A DNA stretch of 5,139 nucleotides from the NCBI GenBank assembly GCA_002402005.2, contig NVUS02000159.1, positions 1 through 5,139 of the forward strand, given 5' to 3'. This document shows positions 1 to 5,139 of this stretch, piece after piece (position 1 is the stretch's first letter; every line of letters starts with the position of its first letter). Made by a program: the position numbers and the translations under genes. Below the pieces are notes generated by a model. It was given only the letters and a program-made list of their open reading frames with translations, did not search any database and was not told where the DNA came from. The DNA is from OCS116 cluster bacterium (GTDB lineage Bacteria; Pseudomonadota; Alphaproteobacteria; Rhizobiales; OSC116).

Positions 1-914
1 GTACCGTCAACGATAAGGTCAAGACCATTTTCGTTATAACGTGCACCAGCAGTGATAATGCCTGTACCAGCTGTTGTATCTGTAGCATTATATTTAGCTG
101 AAACAGTGAAAGGACCAGTTGCATATGCAGCACCAACTTCAAATGCAGTCGCGCCTGCACCACCAGCTAGTGTGTAAGTAGCTTTACCACCTAGAGTGAA
201 ACCAGCGATTTCAACAGAAGCACCAGCACCAACTTTACCAGTTGTAGACATTGTTGCAGTTGCTGGACCAGCAAATGCTACGCCTACTTTAACTGTAGCG
301 CCAGAAACGTCGAATGAACCAGCAATAGCTGTGTCATAAGCAGAAGCTGAATCAATACCAGCACCTAGTTTAAAGCCACCAAATTCAGGTGAAACATAAG
401 TTACACGTACAGGAGTACCAATTAGAGGTGCACCAGCAGTCCAAGGAGCATAGTTGCTTAGAGCTACAGTGGCATCGCCAATGAATGCGCCAGCAAATGT
501 TAGGCCTTTGTCGCCGTCTTCTAGTTCATCACCAATGTTTGGAATGCCAGGAGCGCCAGGTTCTGAAACGCCATGTGCGTCTAGATCTTGGTAACCAGCA
601 GCAAAGTTGCCAACAGCAGAGTTGTAACCGATAGTGCCTTTAACAGCAGCAGTGTTTGTAAATTCTAGAGCAGCATAAACGTCAGCGCCGTTGTCTAGAG
701 TTTTAGAAGCTTTGATTTTACCTTCATATTTACCGCTAATACCATAAGTGCCAGCACCAGTGCCGTTAAACCAACCGTAAATAGTTGCAGAACCAGTAGC
801 CACTACTGTAAAACCAGCAACCATTGGAGCCATTGGTGCAGCAGGAATATCACCAGCTACAGCAACGCTTGACATTGCTACTAGAGCAGATGTCGCAAGA
901 AGAATTTTTTTCAT
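1..914 (-). CDS. Porin-like outer-membrane beta-barrel protein (3' end beyond the window)
   Basis: Translating the minus strand from ATG at 914-912 gives an open frame of 304 codons that runs off the left edge without a stop, so the C-terminus is missing. Residues 1-20 form a signal peptide: MKK, a hydrophobic core, and a cleavage site after AVA before GDIP. The mature part is rich in Gly, Ala, Thr and Val with alternating polar and hydrophobic residues, as in transmembrane beta strands (for example 241-250, 256-264, 268-276). It has no cysteine and only two arginines (170, 292). An acidic Pro/Gly-rich stretch at about 117-136 resembles an extracellular loop. The expected role, inferred from this fold, is passive diffusion of small solutes across the outer membrane. 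Codon use is strongly biased (11 of 15 leucines are CTA, the rest CTT), which suggests high expression. I recognise the general alphaproteobacterial porin style but no specific family member; another barrel protein is possible. Confidence 0.8.
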   Translation of the reverse strand, partial: MKKILLATSALVAMSSVAVAGDIPAAPMAPMVAGFTVVATGSATIYGWFNGTGAGTYGISGKYEGKIKASKTLDNGADVYAALEFTNTAAVKGTIGYNSAVGNFAAGYQDLDAHGVSEPGAPGIPNIGDELEDGDKGLTFAGAFIGDATVALSNYAPWTAGAPLIGTPVRVTYVSPEFGGFKLGAGIDSASAYDTAIAGSFDVSGATVKVGVAFAGPATATMSTTGKVGAGASVEIAGFTLGGKATYTLAGGAGATAFEVGAAYATGPFTVSAKYNATDTTAGTGIITAGARYNENGLDLIVDG

Positions 915-921
915 AATTTTA

Positions 922-927
922 TCTCTC
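922..927 (-). promoter_or_regulatory. Ribosome binding site of the porin-like gene
   Basis: On the minus strand GAGAGA lies 7 bases before the ATG at 914. It is a moderate Shine-Dalgarno match with normal spacing. It supports this ATG, which also gives a complete signal peptide directly from residue 1. Confidence 0.55.
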
Positions 928-953
928 AGCTAGATAAGCAGAATTGCCTACCT

Positions 954-983
954 TTTATAATCGTTTCCCAGATATGCTCACCA
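954..983 (-). promoter_or_regulatory. Candidate promoter of the porin-like gene
   Basis: On the minus strand TATAAA (954-959) matches the -10 consensus at 5 of 6 positions. The best -35 at suitable distance is weak: TGGTGA (978-983), with an 18-base spacer. An alternative pairing is GATTAT (957-962) with TTGTGG (981-986), also 18 bases apart. Either would give a leader of roughly 35 bases. A weak -35 before a gene that looks highly expressed would fit activator control, and several repeats lie just upstream. This is inference from sequence match only. Confidence 0.3.
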
Positions 984-1041
984 CAAGCTTCAAGTCCGAA
1001 AATTTCATTTCCATATCTGATAAGAATATACAAATGAAATT
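969..1041. repeat. Two interlocking inverted repeats upstream of the porin-like gene
   Basis: CAGATATG (969-976) is the exact reverse complement of CATATCTG (1012-1019). AATTTCATTT (1001-1010) is the exact reverse complement of AAATGAAATT (1032-1041). The right arm of the first lies between the arms of the second, so both hairpins cannot form fully at once in one strand. They sit on or just upstream of the candidate porin promoter. They may be regulator binding sites or leader structure; AT-rich chance matches are also possible. Confidence 0.45.
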
Positions 1042-1089
1042 CCATCTAGATACGAACCAAAACCCGTTTTTTCACACGTGTCCGAAAAT
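994..1089. repeat. 10-base direct repeat GTCCGAAAAT (994-1003 and 1080-1089)
   Basis: GTCCGAAAAT occurs exactly twice in the same orientation, with starts 86 bases apart, which is about eight helical turns. The second copy overlaps an ACACGTGT palindrome at 1074-1081. Both copies lie upstream of the candidate porin -35. Paired direct repeats at near-integral helical spacing are typical of response-regulator sites, but no known box is recognised. Confidence 0.4.
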
Positions 1090-1187
1090 CGATACCCATT
1101 AATCGCCAATTTTAGTCAACATTGCAACCAAACTTGACTCAATTTTCTAGCTTTCTGCCCATATGTGACAAAATTACACCAGTTTCC

Positions 1188-1242
1188 GGCTGGATTTGGT
1201 TAACATATTATTAAATAAAGGTTTTATTTACCATTTCCAGCC
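1188..1242. repeat. Compound inverted repeat (imperfect hairpin)
   Basis: GGCTGGA (1188-1194) pairs with TCCAGCC (1236-1242). After a 2-by-2 mismatch, TGG (1197-1199) pairs with CCA (1231-1233). After a 12-base bulge, TAAATAAA (1212-1219) pairs with TTTATTTA (1223-1230) around a 3-base loop. It is flanked by near-identical direct repeats CCAGTTTCC (1179-1187) and CCAGTTTTCC (1241-1250). No T-run follows on either strand, so an ordinary terminator is unlikely. Confidence 0.5.
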
Positions 1243-1316
1243 AGTTTTCCCACAATCAGATGAAAGGATTAGCAGTATATCAATGAAATTTTACTGATTT
1301 GATTAACCAAACCAGC
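1189..1316. repeat. Long separated inverted repeat, right arm inside the leuS promoter
   Basis: GCTGGATTTGGTTAA (1189-1203) is the reverse complement of TTAACCAAACCAGC (1303-1316) apart from one extra A at 1194, giving 14 matched pairs with a 99-base spacer. The right arm lies almost wholly in the spacer of the candidate leuS promoter. The left arm also takes part in the shorter hairpin 1188-1242, so the two pairings exclude each other. A pair of operator sites is a plausible reading. Confidence 0.5.
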
Positions 1317-1327
1317 ATCACCATAAT
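1299..1327 (+). promoter_or_regulatory. Candidate sigma-70 promoter of leuS-holA
   Basis: TTGATT (1299-1304, 4 of 6 to TTGACA) and CATAAT (1322-1327, 5 of 6 to TATAAT) are separated by exactly 17 bases. This is the best-matching pair I found on the plus strand before leuS. Transcription would start near 1334 and give a leader of about 135 bases. A weaker alternative closer to the gene is TTGCGC (1383-1388) with TATGAA (1406-1411), also 17 bases apart. Confidence 0.45.
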
Positions 1328-1351
1328 CTAACGAATCATCGGCCAAGCAAT

Positions 1352-1363
1352 TATAAATTTATA
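1352..1363. repeat. 12-base palindrome TATAAATTTATA in the leuS leader
   Basis: The sequence is a perfect palindrome within the AT-rich leader, about 20 bases past the predicted start of transcription. It contains -10-like hexamers on both strands, but no matching -35 is visible for either. It may be a protein binding site or simple AT-rich coincidence. Confidence 0.3.
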
Positions 1364-1455
1364 CAGAAACCTATAAACCAAGTTGCGCGTTAAGCCGTAA
1401 ATGGCTATGAAGAAATCAACTAAAAATTAGCGCCCAAAAAGCAGTCTATATATAT

Positions 1456-1462
1456 AAGGTGA
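1456..1462 (+). promoter_or_regulatory. Ribosome binding site that fixes the GTG start of leuS
   Basis: AAGGTGA lies 6 bases before GTG at 1469. The TGA within it (1460-1462) is in frame with leuS, so no start further upstream is possible. The next in-frame ATG encodes residue 41 and would remove conserved sequence. A run of five TA dinucleotides (1447-1456) abuts the site. Confidence 0.75.
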
Positions 1463-1468
1463 CAAAAC

Positions 1469-4090
1469 GTGAGCGACATAAGATATAACGCACCCGAAAA
1501 AGAGAAACATTGGCAAAAAATCTGGACTGATAAAAAGCTTTTCAACGCCACCAATGATTATTCCAAGCCCAAATATTATGTGCTCGAAATGTTTCCCTAC
1601 CCCTCTGGCAATTTACACATGGGTCATGTGCGCAATTACACTATGGGCGACGTCATCGCACGCTACAAACGCGCCAAAGGTTTTAATGTCTTACATCCCA
1701 TGGGTTGGGATGCGTTTGGCATGCCGGCCGAAAACGCCGCTCAGCAACATAATGTGCATCCCGGCGAGTGGACATATCAAAACATCGCCAACATGCGCAC
1801 CCAATTGCAATCTATGGGCTTTTCGCTCGATTGGGATCGCGAATTCGCCACCTGCGATGTCGAATATTATGGCAAACAACAAGAATTATTCCTAGAATTC
1901 CTAGCCGCCGGCTTGGTCGATCGTAAAAAATCCCGCGTCAATTGGGACCCTGTCGACAATACAGTTTTAGCCAACGAACAAGTCATAGATGGCAAAGGCT
2001 GGCGCTCTGGTGCCACGGTCGAGCAGCGCGATCTCACCCAATGGTTCTTCAAAATCACCGATTATGCCGATGAATTGATCAGCGCATTGGATGATATGCC
2101 CGGCTGGCCAGACAAAGTCAAACTGATGCAATCCAACTGGATTGGCCGCTCCGAAGGTATGGAGGTTGATTTTGCGCTTAACGACACACCGGCCAAATTC
2201 CCATCCCTAAAAGTCTACACAACCCGCGCCGACACTCTATTTGGCGCTAGCTTCATGGCCATCAGCGCCGGTCATCCGCTAGCCACGGCTTTGGCAAAAG
2301 ACAATGCAGATGTGCAAACCTTTATCGATGAATGCAACGCCATCGGCACAACCGAGGAAGCCATCGAAACCGCCGAGAAAAAAGGTTATGATACCGGCAT
2401 CACCGCCACCAACCCGCTCAATCCGAAGCAAAAACTACCCGTCTATATCGCCAATTTCGTCCTCATGGGCTATGGCACCGGCGCCGTATTTGGTTGCCCC
2501 GCACATGACCAACGCGATATGGATTTCGCCCGCAAATATGGCCTTCCGGTCACCTTGGTAATGGCCAATGCCAACATCAATATCGATACATTCAATGCCC
2601 AAAGCCTCGATGCCAATACCGAAGACGGTCTGCTGATAAATAGCGGTTTTATGAATGGCATGAATAAACAACAAGCCCTTGAAACCGTTGCTAAAAAACT
2701 AGAACAACAACAAATAAATGGCCAACCACAAGCTGTGCGAAAAACCAACTATCGCCTACGCGATTGGGGCATTTCGCGCCAACGTTATTGGGGTTGCCCC
2801 ATCCCCGTTGTGCATTGCGATGCCTGCGGCACCGTGCCGGTTAACAAAGCCGATTTACCAGTCGAATTGCCACAAGATGTCACTTTCGACAAACCCGGCA
2901 ACCCGCTCGATCATCACCCAACGTGGAAGCACGTCGCCTGCCCCAAATGCGGCAAAGATGCCACACGTGAAACCGACACTTTCGATACCTTTATCGATTC
3001 AAGCTGGTATTATGCCCGCTTTGCCGATAGCAAATGCGACAAAGCCGTCAACCGCGAAGCGGCAGATTATTGGCTCGGCGTCGATCAATATATTGGTGGC
3101 ATCGAACATGCCATTTTGCATCTACTCTATTCGCGCTTTTTCAACCGCGCCATGCAAAAATGCGGCTATACCAGCGTCAGTGAACCATTCACCAATCTGT
3201 TCACTCAAGGCATGATCACCCACGAAACTTACAAAAGCCAAAGCGGCGAATGGCTCAACCCAGAATTTGTCTTAATTGATAATGACGGCGAAACCCGCCA
3301 AGCCAAACATTACGAAACCGGCGAGACCGTCACCATCGGCTCGGTCGAAAAAATGTCCAAGTCAAAAAAGAATGTGGTCGATCCCACCGACTTTGTTACC
3401 AATTTCGGTGCCGACACCGCAAGATGGTTTACAATTTCCGACAGCCCACCCGAACGCGATTTCCTATGGACTGATGCCGGCGTCGATGGCTCGTATAAAT
3501 TCACCCAACGCATTTGGCGTTTGGTTTGCGAAAATTCTGATGGCAATGTCATCGACCTTACAAATGTGCCCAAAAATTTGGACGCTCTGGCCACCTCACT
3601 GCGGGTAATCACCCACAAGTCGATTAAAAACGTCTCTCAGGCGATCGAAAATCTACATTTTAACGTCGCAATCGCCCAAATTTACATGCTAACCAACGCT
3701 ATATCTAGCTTTGCGAGCAAGGCCGATAAAAAAGACACCGTCACCCAATTTGTACTATTTGAAGCTCTAACGCGCCTGGTTCAGCTTTTTGGCCCAATCA
3801 TGCCACATTTGGCCGAAGAATGTTGGCAACAGCTTGGCTATAAAAATTTGGCCGCCGAACAAGCGTGGCCAGATTTCGAACAAGCTTTAACCGTCGATGA
3901 CACAGTCAGCATCGCCGTGCAAGTCAACGGCAAAAAACGCGACATCCTGACAATTTCAAAAGACGCTACAAAAGACCAAATCGAAAAAGCCGCTTTTGCA
4001 TTGGAAGGCGTGATCCGAAACATCGAAGGCAAAACCATCGTTAAAAAAATCATCGTCCCCGGTCGCATTGTCAACATTGTAGTTAAATAG
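1469..4090 (+). CDS. leuS: Leucyl-tRNA synthetase (leucine--tRNA ligase)
   Basis: A cytoplasmic class Ia aminoacyl-tRNA synthetase that attaches leucine to tRNA-Leu using ATP and hydrolyses mischarged products. At 873 residues it is full length for a bacterial LeuRS (E. coli 860). The Rossmann catalytic core carries PYPSGNLHMGH with the HIGH-type motif HMGH at 50-53, and KMSKS at 628-632. Two CxxC pairs (450/453 and 491/494) look like a zinc-binding insertion. The CP1 editing domain spans roughly 225-420, with the threonine-rich motif TTRADT (251-256) and HDQRD (346-350), whose last Asp matches the conserved editing Asp. The usual motif is TTRPDT, so Ala254 is unusual. A leucine-specific insertion precedes KMSKS. 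The anticodon-binding helical domain lies at about 675-800 and the C-terminal tRNA-binding domain at about 810-873. The GTG start is fixed by an upstream in-frame stop and a ribosome binding site. It heads a two-gene unit with holA. Confidence 0.98.
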   Translation: MSDIRYNAPEKEKHWQKIWTDKKLFNATNDYSKPKYYVLEMFPYPSGNLHMGHVRNYTMGDVIARYKRAKGFNVLHPMGWDAFGMPAENAAQQHNVHPGEWTYQNIANMRTQLQSMGFSLDWDREFATCDVEYYGKQQELFLEFLAAGLVDRKKSRVNWDPVDNTVLANEQVIDGKGWRSGATVEQRDLTQWFFKITDYADELISALDDMPGWPDKVKLMQSNWIGRSEGMEVDFALNDTPAKFPSLKVYTTRADTLFGASFMAISAGHPLATALAKDNADVQTFIDECNAIGTTEEAIETAEKKGYDTGITATNPLNPKQKLPVYIANFVLMGYGTGAVFGCPAHDQRDMDFARKYGLPVTLVMANANINIDTFNAQSLDANTEDGLLINSGFMNGMNKQQALETVAKKLEQQQINGQPQAVRKTNYRLRDWGISRQRYWGCPIPVVHCDACGTVPVNKADLPVELPQDVTFDKPGNPLDHHPTWKHVACPKCGKDATRETDTFDTFIDSSWYYARFADSKCDKAVNREAADYWLGVDQYIGGIEHAILHLLYSRFFNRAMQKCGYTSVSEPFTNLFTQGMITHETYKSQSGEWLNPEFVLIDNDGETRQAKHYETGETVTIGSVEKMSKSKKNVVDPTDFVTNFGADTARWFTISDSPPERDFLWTDAGVDGSYKFTQRIWRLVCENSDGNVIDLTNVPKNLDALATSLRVITHKSIKNVSQAIENLHFNVAIAQIYMLTNAISSFASKADKKDTVTQFVLFEALTRLVQLFGPIMPHLAEECWQQLGYKNLAAEQAWPDFEQALTVDDTVSIAVQVNGKKRDILTISKDATKDQIEKAAFALEGVIRNIEGKTIVKKIIVPGRIVNIVVK

Positions 4091-4097
4091 GCAAAAA

Positions 4098-5120
4098 ATG
4101 GAAATCAAACCTGCTGTCATCAATAATTTTATAAAATCGCCGACAGCAGGCCTACGTGTCATATTGGTCTATGGCCCAGACCGCGGCATGGTCGCCGAGC
4201 GCACCCGCGCCTTGGTCAAACATTATGCCGGCAGCCTCGATGATGCGTTCAATATATCCCGCATGAATGGCGCCGACATCACCGGCGACAACAGCCCTCT
4301 ATTCGATGAATATTTCTCCATCCCGATGTTTGGCGGCAACAAAACCCTATGGTTGTTTGACGATGGCACACAAATCCACAAACAAATCAACAACCTCTTA
4401 GCAGAAGAAAAACACGGCAACATTCTCATCATCGAAGGCCGCGATCTCAAAAAAAGCTCAGCCCTGGTCAAAGCCTGCATAAAAAGCAAAATCGCCGCCT
4501 CACTACCCTGCTATCAAGACAACCTACGCGATGTCGGCCAACTCGTCCGTGACATGCTGGCCGAACACAATCTAAAAATCTCCGCCAATAATCTACTATA
4601 TTTACAATCGCTTTTGGGCACAGACCGCGCCCTCACCCGTAGCGAAATCAACAAATTAATCACCTATTGCTTAAAACAAGACGAAATCACCGAAGCCGAC
4701 ATAACCGAATGCCTCACCGGCGATGCTGCCAAATTCTCATTCGATAAATTGCTAGACGCCATCTGCACCGGCCAAGCCAAAGCCGCCGATCACGAACTCA
4801 CCCATTTCATCTCATCCGGTGATCATCCTGTGATGATCTTCGCAATCATCCGCAACCATTTCAATATGTTACACGCCGCCTCATATGGCCTAAGCCAAGG
4901 CAAATCCCCCGTCAACATCATCCAATCCATGCGCCCCCCCGTTTTCTTCAACCGCAAAGCCGCCATCACTTCCCAAATCCGCAAATGGTCGCTAACAAAG
5001 TGCGATCTAGCCCAAACCCTAATCGCCACCGCCGATATAGACAGCCGCATGACCGCCCCCCTCTCCAAAGACATCCTAAACCGCCTAGTCACAAGACTCA
5101 GCCTGATGGCCAACCGCTAG
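4098..5120 (+). CDS. holA: DNA polymerase III subunit delta
   Basis: The delta subunit of the DNA polymerase III clamp loader, which opens the sliding beta clamp during loading at primed sites. At 340 residues it is the normal length for the family. The N-terminal AAA+-like domain begins with VILVYGPDRGMVAER (21-35), a degenerate nucleotide-site region as expected for delta, which does not hydrolyse ATP. The motif LGTDRALTRSEINKL (173-187) is characteristic of the middle domain. The C-terminal collar domain includes RPPVFFNRKA (279-288) and a following KWSL, typical of alphaproteobacterial HolA. ATG at 4098 lies 7 bases after the leuS stop (4088-4090), so the genes are probably co-transcribed and translationally coupled; no strong ribosome binding site is visible. 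In related genomes lptE usually sits between leuS and holA; it is absent here. Two C-runs (4934-4940, 5056-5061) do not break the frame. Confidence 0.94.
   Translation: MEIKPAVINNFIKSPTAGLRVILVYGPDRGMVAERTRALVKHYAGSLDDAFNISRMNGADITGDNSPLFDEYFSIPMFGGNKTLWLFDDGTQIHKQINNLLAEEKHGNILIIEGRDLKKSSALVKACIKSKIAASLPCYQDNLRDVGQLVRDMLAEHNLKISANNLLYLQSLLGTDRALTRSEINKLITYCLKQDEITEADITECLTGDAAKFSFDKLLDAICTGQAKAADHELTHFISSGDHPVMIFAIIRNHFNMLHAASYGLSQGKSPVNIIQSMRPPVFFNRKAAITSQIRKWSLTKCDLAQTLIATADIDSRMTAPLSKDILNRLVTRLSLMANR
4110..4150 (+). repeat. Inverted repeat (potential mRNA hairpin) at the 5' end of holA
   Basis: CCTGCTGTC (4110-4118) is the exact reverse complement of GACAGCAGG (4142-4150), giving a 9-pair GC-rich stem with a 23-base loop. 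The loop contains a 12-base perfect palindrome, ATTTTATAAAAT (4126-4137). The stem starts 9 bases after the holA start codon, within codons 5-18. It could slow translation initiation or early elongation of holA relative to leuS. No T-run follows, so it is not an intrinsic terminator. A 9-base match over this distance could also be chance. Confidence 0.45.
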
Positions 5121-5139
5121 ACAAACCCACAGCCAACAA

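Larger units (their letters stand above)
915..1468. other. Divergent intergenic region, AT-rich and repeat-dense
   Basis: These 554 bases separate the minus-strand porin-like gene from the plus-strand leuS. I find no convincing protein gene, tRNA or other structured RNA of a known family. The longest start-to-stop frames I noticed here are mini-ORFs of 4 to 9 codons without good ribosome binding sites. The region contains candidate promoters for both genes, two interlocking inverted repeats near the porin side (969-1041), a 10-base direct repeat (994 and 1080), and a larger inverted-repeat set (1188-1316) near the leuS promoter. The length is generous for two divergent housekeeping-type promoters and leaves room for operator sites. 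Confidence 0.8.

Noticed and set aside
1134..1139. TTGACT as a -35 element for leuS
   Set aside because: No acceptable -10 hexamer at 16-18 bases; the nearest candidate is about 22 bases away.
1164..1179. CRP/FNR-like site TGTGA-N6-TACAC
   Set aside because: The right half does not match the expected TCACA, and there is no second line of support.
1212..1250. AT-rich hairpin as a transcription terminator
   Set aside because: The inner stem is all A/T, no T-run follows, and it lies between divergent genes where no transcript is expected to end.
1260..1297. Overlapping mini-ORFs (8 and 4 codons, joined by ATGA) upstream of leuS, considered as a leader peptide
   Set aside because: No ribosome binding site, only one leucine codon, and they lie upstream of the best leuS promoter, so they would probably not be in the transcript.
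1401..1430. Nine-codon ORF in the leuS leader, considered as an attenuation peptide
   Set aside because: It has no leucine codons, no good ribosome binding site, and no terminator/antiterminator pair follows.
2718..3215. 165-codon alternative-frame ORF inside leuS, and other long frames on both strands within leuS and holA
   Set aside because: They overlap clearly real genes, have no recognisable domains, and are explained by the base composition of the host genes.
4934..4940. Seven-C run in holA as a possible frameshift site
   Set aside because: The frame encodes the conserved RPPVFF block across the run and continues to a normal C-terminus, so no shift is indicated.
5121..5139. Sequence after the holA stop as terminator or start of a next gene
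   Set aside because: Only 19 bases are visible, with no stem, T-run or start codon.

Overview
The window looks like a piece of an alphaproteobacterial chromosome of moderate GC content. It carries three protein genes: a porin-like outer-membrane protein on the minus strand (cut off by the left window edge), then leuS and holA on the plus strand. The alphaproteobacterial assignment rests on the LeuRS sequence style (for example GTGAVFGCPAHDQRD in the editing domain), on the HolA style (N-terminal VYGPDRGMVAER, a C-terminal RPPVFFNRKA block), and on the leuS-to-holA order usual in that class. I cannot place it to genus.

Layout: 1-914 (minus) is the porin-like gene, with a signal peptide and a Gly/Ala/Thr-rich beta-strand body. 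915-1468 is a 554-bp AT-rich divergent intergenic region. It holds the 5' signals of both flanking genes and a dense set of inverted and direct repeats, with no credible gene or RNA. 1469-4090 (plus) is leuS, starting at GTG behind a Shine-Dalgarno sequence. 4098-5120 (plus) is holA, 7 bp downstream and almost certainly co-transcribed. The last 19 bases hold nothing recognisable.

The leuS-holA pair is a housekeeping operon: one product charges tRNA-Leu, the other is the clamp-loader delta subunit of DNA polymerase III. In many alphaproteobacteria lptE, the LPS-assembly lipoprotein gene, lies between them; here there is no room for it. The porin-like gene is a separate, divergent transcription unit whose codon use suggests high expression.

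I see no mobile element, CRISPR array, tRNA, rRNA or clearly new system. The points most worth a second look are the repeat architecture of the intergenic region, the missing lptE, a hairpin at the start of holA, an Ala in place of the usual Pro in the LeuRS editing-site motif, and the near-exclusive CTA use for leucine in the porin-like gene.
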